Positions 51,609-60,008 of a stretch of 64,000 nucleotides of DNA are shown piece by piece. The position numbers and the translations under genes are program-made. How positions within the stretch are numbered: the stretch's first letter is position 1; each line of letters begins with the position of its first letter. The notes under the pieces are model-generated. The model was not told the DNA's origin. It was given only the letters and a program-made list of their open reading frames with translations, and ran no database searches. The DNA lies in the NCBI RefSeq assembly GCF_007992435.1, contig NZ_BKAG01000043.1, forward strand, positions 1-64,000, read 5' to 3'. Origin of the DNA: Prosthecobacter gellanilyticus (GTDB taxonomy: Bacteria > Verrucomicrobiota > Verrucomicrobiia > Verrucomicrobiales > Verrucomicrobiaceae).

Positions 51609-51614
51609 GAAGAA

Positions 51615-51740
51615 GGAATGACGAAATCCGAAGGACTAATGACGAAGGAATGACGAAACTTGAATACCTGAATGATGAGTAACCGTGCCTCAGCGGCGGA
51701 GTTTCTCTCTCGTCATTCGGACTTCGACCTTCGTCATTCC
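51615..51740. repeat. Imperfect inverted repeat built from the word AATGACGAA
   Basis: The left arm (51615-51647) and right arm (51708-51740) are inverse complements at about three quarters of positions. The left side carries three AATGACGAA words. It lies between the PiuC-like and PepSY genes, within an apparent operon. Confidence 0.6.
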
Positions 51741-51751
51741 GCTGGTGGCGG

Positions 51752-52444
51752 TCACATCTCCGCCCATTGACGGAGCAGGTTGTGATAAACACCGGTGAGC
51801 TGCACGGAGGTCTTTTCCGCCACGGGGTTGCCTTTGAGCTCGGAGCTCAGGCGCTGGATGGCGAGATCGAGATCAAACATGAGCGAGCGCTGGCCATCGT
51901 CACGCAGCATGCTTTGCAGCCAGAAGAAGGAGCAAATGCGCGCGCCGCGTGTGACGGGTGTCACGTGATGCAGACTGGTGGAAGGATAGAGCACCATGTG
52001 CCCCGGCGGCAGCTTCACGCTGTGCACGCCATAGGTGTCCTCGATGCAAAGCTCACCACCATCATACTCCTCCGGTCCGGCGAAGAAGAGCGTGGCGGAG
52101 AGATCGGTGCGGATGCGCACCGGCGTGCCTGGAATCTGGCGGATGGCATTGTCCACATGCGTGCCAAAGGACTGGCCTCCGGAGTAGCGATTGAACAGCG
52201 GCGGAAAAATTTTCAGCGGCAGCGCAGCGGACAGGAAGAGCAGGTTCTTCGAGAGGCCGCTCAGCACCATGTCACCCAGTTCCTTGGCCGCAGGACTGCC
52301 TTCCGGGATCTGCATGTTGTCCTTGGCGCGGGCAGACTGGTGACCAGCGGTCACCTTGCCATCCACCCACTCGGCGGCATCGAGGATCTGGCGTGCCTTG
52401 GCGACTTGCTCAGGCGTGAGGACATCAGGAATGGTGATCAACAT
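51752..52444 (-). CDS. Fe(II)/2-oxoglutarate dioxygenase, PiuC/YbiX family, 230 aa
   Basis: A PKHX-type hydroxylase: MLITIPDVLTPEQVAKARQI at the start, HVDN (His-x-Asp of the metal triad) in GQSFGTHVDNAIRQIPG, distal His and Arg in MVLYPSTSLHHVTPVTRGAR. Members are linked to siderophore receptors and iron uptake. The ATG at 52444 is chosen; an extension to 52516 would overlap the receptor gene's 3' region. It sits between the TonB-dependent receptor and the PepSY protein. Confidence 0.92.
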   Translation of the reverse strand: MLITIPDVLTPEQVAKARQILDAAEWVDGKVTAGHQSARAKDNMQIPEGSPAAKELGDMVLSGLSKNLLFLSAALPLKIFPPLFNRYSGGQSFGTHVDNAIRQIPGTPVRIRTDLSATLFFAGPEEYDGGELCIEDTYGVHSVKLPPGHMVLYPSTSLHHVTPVTRGARICSFFWLQSMLRDDGQRSLMFDLDLAIQRLSSELKGNPVAEKTSVQLTGVYHNLLRQWAEM

Positions 52445-52526
52445 GGGGGTATCAAATGGGAAGGCCGGGCAGAGGAAGCGTGGCACACGCTTCACACCTG
52501 CCCGGCAGTAGCTCAATCAGGAGATA

Positions 52527-54815
52527 TCAGAACTTATAGCTGGCCGTCAGCATGGCAGAGCGGCCTGCGCCCGGAATGAAGTGACCACCACCCACGCGGT
52601 CGATGTACTCCTCGTCAGCGAGGTTGTAGATGTTCACACGGAGGGAGAAGTTCTTGTTCACCTCATAGCCGATCATCGCATCAAAGAGGCAGAAGCCGGG
52701 AGCTTCACGTGCAGTGCTGGCGTTCGAACTGAAGCGGGTGTCGGTGAACTGGGCTCCGAGACCCACCTGGAATCCGTGCGGAAGGTCATAGACCGTCCAG
52801 ATGCTGGCGCTCTGCTTGGGCGTGTTCAGGACTTCATGACCGACTTCGAGCGGGTTGTTAGACTTCCGAACCTCGCTGTCCAAGTAGGTGTAACCACCGA
52901 AGACACGCCATTCGTCGGTGATGCTGCCGGCGAAGCCGAACTCCACACCCTGCACACGCTGCTCACCAGCAAGCACAATGGTGTCGGTGCTGTCCGCAGC
53001 GTCAAAGGTGCGGGCATTGGTCTTGTCTGTGCGGAAGACGGCAGCCGTGAGCTGCAGTTTGTCAGCCAGCAGATCCCACTTGGTGCCAAGTTCGAGGGTG
53101 CGGCTTTTCTCAGGGTCAAGACTGAGATTGTTGGCAGACTGGATCGCAGTGGACAGGGCCAGACCTTCTGCCGAGGGATTGAAGGAAGTGCCGTAGCCAA
53201 AGTAAATGCTGCCATTCTCCACAGGCTTGTAAACCAAGCCTGCACGCCAGCTGACCATCTCATCGACACGGCCAAGATGGGTGTGCGCCCCTTCCGTGAA
53301 GTTTGGAGCCTTGCCCACGGTAGCCACAGATTTGTAATTCACGTCGAAACGGTCGTAGCGCAGACCGCCCGTGACCTGCCAGTGATCGCCCAAGCTGATG
53401 GTGTCAAACAGATAAGCTGCCAGAGAAAGCGCGTCGGTGTCGGTGTAGGCCTTGTTTCGGATGATGCTACCGTTGAAGGGAGCATTGGGATTGGGATTGT
53501 TGATCGTGGTGCCGTCCACAGGCCCCGTGCCAGGATCAGGGTTACGGGCACGGCCGAAGTTTTTCGAAGTCTCGTAGATCACCTCACCGCCCAGCACCAG
53601 ATCATGCTTCAAAAGGCCGGTGTTAAACTTTCCGATAACGTTGATCTGTTCCGCCAGGATGCTGTCCTTCTGGTCACGGGACTGGATCTGACGGGTGATC
53701 CTGCCGTCATAACTGGCAGCGGCGTTGCCAGCAATGGAGTCGAAAAAGCGTGGTGCCGTGATCACCGAGTCACGCACGCTCTGGCCTGCCCGCACCGTGT
53801 TCGTCAGCTTCCACTTGTCATTAAACTCATGCTCAAACTGGATGGTGGCGATGTCTGTGCGAGTGATCTCATAATCACGGTCCTTCAGACCATAGAAGTT
53901 ACTGTACGGCACATGGGGGTCATCATTCGCATGCTCGCCCACACCGTTCAGGAAAGTGGTGGTAGCAGCGTTCGGCGGAACCCATGGAATGCCATAGTCT
54001 GGCAGTGAGTCTGACTCGAGGTGAAAGTAGCTGATCGTCAGCCGGGTGTCCGTGCCAAGACCGAAGGCCAGGGAGGCGGCAATGCCTTTGCGCTCTTCCT
54101 CCACTTCGTCACGACCGGATGTGGATGAAGTGTGATAAAGACCGTTCACCCGCAGTGCCATGTGATCACCGATCGGCTGGTTGATGTCCACGGTGCTGCG
54201 GAAGTAGTCGTTGGTGCCGACGCCGACATCACCTGCGTAGCTTTCTTCCAGGGTGGGGGTCTTGGAGACCATGTTCACCGAACCGCCGGTGGAACCACGG
54301 CCTGCATTTGAGGAGGACGGGCCTTTGGAGACTTCCACCTGCTCCATGTTGAAGGGATCGCGCGTGAAACCGCCGAAGTCGCGCACGCCGTCCACAAACA
54401 TGTCTGTGCGGGCATTGAAGCCGCGGATGCTCATGTTATCACCGGCGGGGACGCCGCCTTCACCGGCCTGCATGGTCACGCCGGGCACGTTGCGCAGCAC
54501 GTCACGCAGGCTGGTGGCACCGCGCTCCTGCATCACGGATTTTGGCACCACGGTGATGGTCTGCGGGATGTCACGCAGCGGCTGGGTGTACTTCGGCGTC
54601 TGAACGCGGTCAGGCTTGTAAACTTTGTCCTGAGTTCCCTCGACCACGATCTCGGCGATCTCCGTGGCATCTTCCGCCTTCTGGTCCGCTGGCTTCACTG
54701 GAGCGGCTGTCTGGGCGGACACGCTGCCTGCGGCCACGAGCAGGGAGGTGAAAAGGAGACCTTCAGAAGAGGAACTGGGGAGGCGGAGAGAGGAAGCAGG
54801 CTGCGCTTTTTTCAT
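52527..54815 (-). CDS. TonB-dependent siderophore receptor (Fiu-like), 762 aa
   Basis: An outer-membrane receptor. The Ser-rich signal peptide ends AAGSVSAQ, a TonB-box-like EIAEIVVEG follows (about 50-58). The plug domain has DIPQTITVVPKSVMQERG, LRNVPGVTMQAGEGG and MSIRGFNARTDMFVDGVRD. A 22-strand barrel ends in the terminal aromatic MLTASYKF. The linked piuC-like and PepSY genes point to catecholate siderophore uptake, but the actual ligand is unknown. Confidence 0.93.
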   Translation of the reverse strand: MKKAQPASSLRLPSSSSEGLLFTSLLVAAGSVSAQTAAPVKPADQKAEDATEIAEIVVEGTQDKVYKPDRVQTPKYTQPLRDIPQTITVVPKSVMQERGATSLRDVLRNVPGVTMQAGEGGVPAGDNMSIRGFNARTDMFVDGVRDFGGFTRDPFNMEQVEVSKGPSSSNAGRGSTGGSVNMVSKTPTLEESYAGDVGVGTNDYFRSTVDINQPIGDHMALRVNGLYHTSSTSGRDEVEEERKGIAASLAFGLGTDTRLTISYFHLESDSLPDYGIPWVPPNAATTTFLNGVGEHANDDPHVPYSNFYGLKDRDYEITRTDIATIQFEHEFNDKWKLTNTVRAGQSVRDSVITAPRFFDSIAGNAAASYDGRITRQIQSRDQKDSILAEQINVIGKFNTGLLKHDLVLGGEVIYETSKNFGRARNPDPGTGPVDGTTINNPNPNAPFNGSIIRNKAYTDTDALSLAAYLFDTISLGDHWQVTGGLRYDRFDVNYKSVATVGKAPNFTEGAHTHLGRVDEMVSWRAGLVYKPVENGSIYFGYGTSFNPSAEGLALSTAIQSANNLSLDPEKSRTLELGTKWDLLADKLQLTAAVFRTDKTNARTFDAADSTDTIVLAGEQRVQGVEFGFAGSITDEWRVFGGYTYLDSEVRKSNNPLEVGHEVLNTPKQSASIWTVYDLPHGFQVGLGAQFTDTRFSSNASTAREAPGFCLFDAMIGYEVNKNFSLRVNIYNLADEEYIDRVGGGHFIPGAGRSAMLTASYKF

Positions 54816-55170
54816 TTCGTCGGGTAGGAAAGGGAGAGTGATGAGTCGTTCACTAAATTGAGAATCAGTAGCAAATAACCTTCCTGCGATTAGGTCTCAT
54901 AAGCAGCAATGTCAACCTAACGGTGACTCTTTTTTCATTTCTCGGCGTGTCGGGCTTCTGACCACCCTCCTTTGCTAAACATCGGGGCCATGAGGCACAT
55001 GGTCCCCCATAGACGTCCCCCTCCGAAAGAGCGTGAGCTTCGATCAAGCATGTCTCCGCAGTCATTGACGCCCCAGACACGCTGTCGTAAGCGTTACCCT
55101 CGGCGGCATGTCAGGCGTATGTAGTTCATCACATCAGGCGCACACCGCCTGAAATTTTCTCTCTCCAATC
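54816..55170. other. Intergenic gap between the iron receptor and mcsA
   Basis: A 355-bp interval with divergent transcription on both sides. It holds the candidate iron-regulated promoter described separately (54859-54915). Nothing else convincing is seen, and no mcsA promoter or CtsR-type operator is evident. Confidence 0.5.
54859..54915 (-). promoter_or_regulatory. Candidate iron-regulated promoter of the receptor operon
   Basis: On the minus strand TTGACA (54910-54915) is followed after 17 bp by TAATCG, a weak -10. Just downstream is a Fur-box-like element (54859-54873): on the plus strand TGAGAAT-C-AGTAGCA, one perfect half of the 7-1-7 motif and a 4/7 second half. It lies about 45 bp upstream of the receptor start. 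Confidence 0.4.
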
Positions 55171-55710
55171 ATGAAGTGCGACGTCTGCGAAAGTGAGGCT
55201 ACGGTGTTCCTGACCCAAATCATCAACGGGCAGATGACCACAGTGAACCTGTGCGATGCGTGCTCCAAGGCCAAGGGCGTGACCGATGAGGCCGGTTTTG
55301 GCCTGGCCGAGGCCTTCCTCAGCACGAATGCCCCGGAAAGCCATGCTGCCGAGGTGGTCTGTGGCGCCTGCGGCTTCACGGCCTCCCAGCTCAAGAAGAT
55401 CGGCCGCATGGGCTGCCCGGAGTGCTACACCGCCTTCCGTGATGGCCTGGACAACCTGCTGCGCGCCATGCACAAGGGCACCCGCCATGAGGGCAAGATC
55501 CCTGGGCGCGCTCCGGCGGCCTCCGCCGTTTCCGTCTCCGAGACCGAAGAAGCGCCCGCGCCGGCCAAACCAAAAGCGCCGAAAAAGGCCCCTTCGACTC
55601 CCAGCGTGGCCAAGCTGCGGGAGCAGCTGGACGCTGCGGTGCGCGATGAGCGCTATGAGGATGCCGCCGCCATCAAAAAAGAGATCGACCGCCTTTCGGC
55701 GACCAGTTGA
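55171..55710 (+). CDS. mcsA: McsA-like zinc protein with C-terminal UVR motif, 179 aa
   Basis: Four CXXC motifs (C3DVC6, CDAC near 28, CGAC near 64, CPEC near 81) bind zinc, as in McsA, the activator of the arginine kinase McsB. An Ala/Pro/Lys linker follows. The end (KLREQLDAAVRDERYEDAAAIKKEIDRL) is a UVR/UvrB-UvrC interaction motif. The length matches Firmicute McsA. It lies 59 bp before mcsB. Confidence 0.92.
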   Translation: MKCDVCESEATVFLTQIINGQMTTVNLCDACSKAKGVTDEAGFGLAEAFLSTNAPESHAAEVVCGACGFTASQLKKIGRMGCPECYTAFRDGLDNLLRAMHKGTRHEGKIPGRAPAASAVSVSETEEAPAPAKPKAPKKAPSTPSVAKLREQLDAAVRDERYEDAAAIKKEIDRLSATS

Positions 55711-55769
55711 TCTGATCCCCTGCCCTGCCGCACTCGTATCGTTTCCCGGACCTCGTTCCTCCCTGCTAC

Positions 55770-56570
55770 ATGCAATTCAAGACTTTGATCAACCACCCTG
55801 CGGACTGGATGCAGGGCAGCGGTCCACACTCAGATGTCGTCATGACCTCCCGCGTGCGGCTCGCCCGCAACCTGCGCGGCTTCCCCTTTCCCGGTTACAG
55901 CCAGGAGTATCAGCGTCTGGAGCTGCTGAACCTGGCCCGCCCCGTGGTGGAAGACCTGCCGGAGATGAAGGAGCGCTACAGCGAGGACTACGCGACGATC
56001 AGCAAGATCAAGAAGCAGGTGCTGGTGGAGCGCCACCTCATCAGCCGTGAGCACGCCGCGCGCTCGGCCGGGTGTGCCGTGGTGGTGGATAAGAGCCAGA
56101 ACATCTCCATCATGATCAATGAGGAGGACCACTTCCGCATCCAGGGCATCCGCCCCGGGCTGAACCTGCGCAGTGCCTGGGATCTCGTGGATCACATCGA
56201 TACCGAGATGGAGGCAAGCCTGCCGTATGCCTATGACAAGGAGCTCGGCTATCTCACCGCCTGCCCCACGAATGTGGGCACCGGCATGCGTGCCAGCGTG
56301 ATGCTGCACCTCCCTGCCCTGGCGCTGACGGAGCAGATCAATCCCGTGATCAAGGCAGTGGGCAAGATCGGCCTCGCCGTGCGCGGTCTCTATGGTGAAG
56401 GCACGGAAGCGCTCGGAAACCTCTTCCAGATCTCCAACCAGCACACGCTGGGCGAGAAGGAAGGCGAGATCATCACCTCCATTGAGCGTGTCATCGAGCG
56501 TGTGGTGACCTCCGAGATCAATGCCCGCCAGAAGCTGATCGAGGAAAACTCCATCATGCTGAAGGACTAG
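55770..56570 (+). CDS. mcsB: Protein arginine kinase McsB, catalytic domain (ORF ends at an in-frame amber codon), 266 aa
   Basis: A guanidino-kinase domain that phosphorylates arginines in proteins and marks them for ClpC. Motifs are VVMTSRVRLARNLRGFPF, HLISREHA, INEEDHFRIQ and CPTNVGTGMRASVMLHLPAL with the active-site Cys. Full-length McsB is about 350-360 residues. Here the frame stops at TAG (56568-56570) after EENSIMLKD and continues without any shift as VGRAYAILAHA. The stop falls at the boundary between the phosphotransferase domain and the C-terminal phospho-arginine-binding/dimerisation domain. It could be a nonsense mutation, sequence error, read-through site or genuine gene split. 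Confidence 0.9.
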   Translation: MQFKTLINHPADWMQGSGPHSDVVMTSRVRLARNLRGFPFPGYSQEYQRLELLNLARPVVEDLPEMKERYSEDYATISKIKKQVLVERHLISREHAARSAGCAVVVDKSQNISIMINEEDHFRIQGIRPGLNLRSAWDLVDHIDTEMEASLPYAYDKELGYLTACPTNVGTGMRASVMLHLPALALTEQINPVIKAVGKIGLAVRGLYGEGTEALGNLFQISNQHTLGEKEGEIITSIERVIERVVTSEINARQKLIEENSIMLKD

Positions 56571-56894
56571 GTGGGGCGTGCCTACGCCATCCTGGCTCAT
56601 GCGCATATTCTGACTTCCAAGGAAGCGCTGAACCTCCTCTCCATGCTCCGCCTCGGCGCAGACATGGACATCATCCAAAACTGCGACCGCAGCCTGCTGG
56701 ACATCCTTCTGCTGGAAATCCAGCCGGCCCATCTCCAGCTCCGTGCCGGCACCGAACTGACCCCCGTGGAGCGTGATGTCCGCCGCGCCGAGATCACCCG
56801 TTCCAAGCTGCAAACCATGTGCGGCCCTGCCCATTCACCGTGTGATTCACCTCCCGAACCGCCCCCACCAGAAGCGGGCACCGAAGGAGCCTGA
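56571..56894 (+). CDS. McsB C-terminal domain after the amber codon, 107 aa
   Basis: Continues the mcsB reading frame directly after TAG. GRAYAILAHAHILTSKEALN, LLSMLRLGADMDII, the LTPVERDVRRAEITRSKLQ block and an acidic/Pro-rich tail correspond to the McsB C-terminal domain that binds phospho-arginine and mediates dimerisation. The first codon is GTG, immediately adjacent to TAG, and AAGGA lies 4 bp before it, so termination-reinitiation is possible in this otherwise Shine-Dalgarno-poor window. The domain is conserved in sequence and not decayed. Confidence 0.75.
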   Translation: MGRAYAILAHAHILTSKEALNLLSMLRLGADMDIIQNCDRSLLDILLLEIQPAHLQLRAGTELTPVERDVRRAEITRSKLQTMCGPAHSPCDSPPEPPPPEAGTEGA

Positions 56895-56902
56895 GCCAAG
56901 GA

Positions 56903-56983
56903 TTAACCGCTGATCAGACGCTCATCTAACGCTAATGAGTGCCTTGGATATTAGCGTCCTATCAGCGTCTCATTAGCGGTTAA
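56903..56983. repeat. Imperfect inverted repeat built from the words ACGCTAATGAG / CGCTGAT
   Basis: 34-bp arms (56903-56936 and 56950-56983), both ending in TTAACCGCT-type sequence, pair with about six mismatches around a 13-nt loop. The arms are made of repeated (G)ACGCT(A/C/G)AT words. It follows the mcsB tail by 8 bp. No T-tract follows on the plus strand. Confidence 0.65.
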
Positions 56984-57101
56984 AAAGACTGCTTCCCTCC
57001 GCACCTGGATGCGTGTTTCGGCTCAGCCCTAACCTTTGCAGTGGCAAACTAGTCGCATCCGGCTATGGACTCGGCCCCTCGATCCGAGGGATCACATCGC
57101 C

Positions 57102-58601
57102 ATGCAACCTACGCCCGCCGCCCCAGAACCTACCGAGTCCGAACTTCTGCAAGTCCGCCGTCACAAGCTGGAAGAGCTGCAGAAACGTGGCGTCGCAGCC
57201 TTTGGCGGCAAGTTTGAGGTGACCCAGGATCCCGGCACGCTGAAGCGCACGTTCAAGGAAGGCCTCGTCGCCGAAGGCGCGGAAGTCCGCGTCGCGGGCC
57301 GCATCCTTTCCCGTCGTGTGATGGGCAAGGCCACCTTCTTCGACCTCGGAGACATCACGGGTCGCATCCAGTGCTACCTCAGCAAAAGCGATGTCGGCGA
57401 TGAAGCCTACGCGCTTTTCAATGACCTCCTCGACATCGGTGACTTCGCTGGTGTGGTGGGCCTGACCTTCATCACGAAGAAGGGCGAGCACTCCATCCAT
57501 GTGAAGGAGCTCACCCCGCTCTCCAAGGCCCTGCGCCCGCTGCCAGACAAGTGGCACGGCATCGCAGACAAGGAGATCAAGTATCGCCAGCGCTACCTGG
57601 ACCTCATCTCCAATGACCGCAGCCGCGAGGTCTTCGTGACCCGCAGCAAGATGGTCGCTGAGATCCGCGCCTATCTGCATGGTCGCGACTTCCTGGAAGT
57701 CGAGACCCCGATGATGCAGGACGTCCCTGGGGGTGCTGCCGCGCGTCCGTTTGAGACCCACTTCAATGCGCTGGACCAGAAGATGTACCTGCGCATCGCC
57801 CCGGAGCTCTACTTGAAGCGCCTGCTCGTCGGCGGCTTCAACCGCGTGTTCGAGCTCAACCGCAACTTCCGCAATGAAGGTGTCTCCCGCCGTCACAACC
57901 CCGAGTTCACCATGCTCGAGGCTTACTGGGCCTATGCCGACTTCGAGCAGATGGCCGACCTCGTGGAAGGCATGATCTGCCACCTCGCGGAGAAGTTCTG
58001 CGGCGGTCTCGTCATCGAGCACAAGGATGAAGAAGGCGCTGTCACCAAAACCATCGACCTCACCCGCCCCTGGAAGCGTGCTTCGTATCGCGAGCTCGTC
58101 AAAGGCGCTGCTGGTGAAGACTGGTTCAGCCTGAGCAAGGAAGACAAGGTCACCCGTGCACAGAGCCTCGGCGTGCATGAAATCCATGCTGGCGACGAGC
58201 ATCATGAGCTCGACCAGAAAGCCTTTGAGAAGCTCGTCGAAGAGAAGAGCTTCAACCCTACCTTCGTCACCCATGTGCCGAAAGAACTCGTGCCGCTCGC
58301 CAAGCAGAACACCGCCGATGACAGCGTGGTCGACGTGTATGAGCTCATCATCAACGGCCAGGAAATCAGCCCCGGTTATTCCGAGCTGAACGACCCGATC
58401 GTCCAGCGCGAACGTCTGGAGCATCAGGCCGGTGAAGAGACGCAGAAGATCGACGAAGAGTTCATCCTCGCCCTCGAGCACGGCATGCCACCCGCCGGTG
58501 GCATCGGCATCGGCATCGACCGCCTCATCATGATGCTCACTGGTGCTGAAAGCATCCGTGACGTCGTGCTCTTCCCGCAGTTGAAGCGCAAGGAGGCGTG
58601 A
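57102..58601 (+). CDS. lysS: Lysine--tRNA ligase (class II), 499 aa
   Basis: Charges tRNA-Lys. The N-terminal anticodon-binding OB fold is followed by class II motif 1 (SREVFVTRSKMVAEIRAYL and FLEVETPMMQ), motif 2 (NRVFELNRNFRNEGVSRRHNPEFTMLE) and motif 3 (PPAGGIGIGIDRLIMMLTG). Standard length. The frame is open to 57036, but ATG 57102 gives the usual short N-terminal tail. Its leader (CACATCGCC) has no Shine-Dalgarno sequence. Confidence 0.97.
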   Translation: MQPTPAAPEPTESELLQVRRHKLEELQKRGVAAFGGKFEVTQDPGTLKRTFKEGLVAEGAEVRVAGRILSRRVMGKATFFDLGDITGRIQCYLSKSDVGDEAYALFNDLLDIGDFAGVVGLTFITKKGEHSIHVKELTPLSKALRPLPDKWHGIADKEIKYRQRYLDLISNDRSREVFVTRSKMVAEIRAYLHGRDFLEVETPMMQDVPGGAAARPFETHFNALDQKMYLRIAPELYLKRLLVGGFNRVFELNRNFRNEGVSRRHNPEFTMLEAYWAYADFEQMADLVEGMICHLAEKFCGGLVIEHKDEEGAVTKTIDLTRPWKRASYRELVKGAAGEDWFSLSKEDKVTRAQSLGVHEIHAGDEHHELDQKAFEKLVEEKSFNPTFVTHVPKELVPLAKQNTADDSVVDVYELIINGQEISPGYSELNDPIVQRERLEHQAGEETQKIDEEFILALEHGMPPAGGIGIGIDRLIMMLTGAESIRDVVLFPQLKRKEA

Positions 58602-58610
58602 CCCGCGAGG

Positions 58611-60008
58611 TCACGTGATGATGTCATTCACCACTCTGCCAAACACGTCCGTGAGCCGGAAGTCGCGTCCGGCGTAGCGATACGTCAGCTGCTCATGATC
58701 CAGCCCGAGCTGGTGCAGAATGGTGGCGTGCAGGTCATGGACGTGAACGGGGTTCTCGACCGCGTTCATGCCCAGCTCATCCGAGGTGCCATAGGCAAGG
58801 CCGCCGCGAATGCCACCACCGGCCAGCAGCGTGCTGAAGGCGGTGTGGTGATGATCGCGACCACGCTTCATGGGGTCCGTCTTCTTGTTCTTGTCCTGAT
58901 TTTCCTGGGAGTATGGCGTGCGGCCAAACTCACCGGTCCAGACGACGAGCGTGTCCTCCAGCAGACCGCGTTGCTTGAGATCGCTGATCAGCGCGGCTGA
59001 GGCCTGGTCGCTGTCAGCACACAGTTCCGGATGGCGTTTGTAGTGGTCGCTATGAGTGTCCCAGGGCTGGTTGTTGCTGCTGGTGTAATAGACACTGATG
59101 AAGCGCACGCCTGACTCCGCCAGACGCCGCGCGAGCAGGCAGGAACGACCAAACGGTGTGTCGCCATACATCTCGCGCATCTTCACAGGCTCACGACTGA
59201 TGTCGAAGGCATCACTGGCGGCGCTTTGCATGCGATAGGCCGTTTCCATGGCCTTGATCTGGCCCTCAAGCGCAGAGTCATGGTCACGCTTCGCGACATG
59301 CAGTTGGTTAAGCCGCTGGATCAGGTCCACCTGACGGCGCTGCGTGCGCGCGGAAAGCACGGGATTGCGCACGTTCGCGACGAGCTTGTCCACGCTCATG
59401 TCCGAGGTGATGACGCCTGTGGCCTGAAACTCGGCGGGCAGGAACGAGCTGCTCCACAAGGCCGGCCCCACCACAATGTTCGGCGTGGGCCGCAGCACGA
59501 CAAAGCCGGGCAGGTTTTCATTCTCACTGCCCAGCCCGTAAAGCACCCAGGAGCCGAGCGATGGCCGGATCGGCTGGATGTTGCCGGTGTTCATCATGAG
59601 CAGGGCAGGCTCGTGATTGGGCACGTTCGTGTGCATGGAACGGATGACGCAGCAATCATCAATGATGCTGCCCAACCGCGGCAGGCTCTCGCTCACCTCG
59701 ATCCCGCTCTGGCCGCGCTTTTCAAAGCGCAACGGTGAGGACATGAACCCGCTCGTCTTCGGCGCCTTGTAGAGCTTTCCAGAAGGCTGCTGCCCCTCAT
59801 ATTTCTTCAGCGCTGGCTTCGGATCAAAAGTGTCGATGTGCGACGGCGCACCGTTCATGAACAGAAAGATCACCCGTTTTGCCTTCGGCGTGATCTGCTG
59901 CTTCGGTGCCGCACCGAGCATGCCCGCCAGCCCGATCGCGCCAAAGCCTGCCGAAAGATGCTGAAGAGCATCGCGGCGAGACATGCTGGAGGTTGATTCA
60001 GTCCACAT
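58611..60008 (-). CDS. DUF1501 family secreted protein, 465 aa
   Basis: A PVC-expanded family with an alkaline-phosphatase/sulfatase-like fold. A twin-arginine signal MSRRDALQHLSAGFGAIGLAG starts at residue 9. Family motifs are AKRVIFLFMNGAPSHIDTFDPKP, KRGQSGIEVSE, LVVWTGEFGRTPYSQ and GRDHHHTAFSTLLAGGGIRGG. The ATG at 60008 overlaps the stop of the DUF1549/1553 gene by 11 bp; ATG 59984 is an equally possible start. The two genes form the usual PVC pair. Biochemical role unknown. Confidence 0.9.
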   Translation of the reverse strand: MWTESTSSMSRRDALQHLSAGFGAIGLAGMLGAAPKQQITPKAKRVIFLFMNGAPSHIDTFDPKPALKKYEGQQPSGKLYKAPKTSGFMSSPLRFEKRGQSGIEVSESLPRLGSIIDDCCVIRSMHTNVPNHEPALLMMNTGNIQPIRPSLGSWVLYGLGSENENLPGFVVLRPTPNIVVGPALWSSSFLPAEFQATGVITSDMSVDKLVANVRNPVLSARTQRRQVDLIQRLNQLHVAKRDHDSALEGQIKAMETAYRMQSAASDAFDISREPVKMREMYGDTPFGRSCLLARRLAESGVRFISVYYTSSNNQPWDTHSDHYKRHPELCADSDQASAALISDLKQRGLLEDTLVVWTGEFGRTPYSQENQDKNKKTDPMKRGRDHHHTAFSTLLAGGGIRGGLAYGTSDELGMNAVENPVHVHDLHATILHQLGLDHEQLTYRYAGRDFRLTDVFGRVVNDIIT

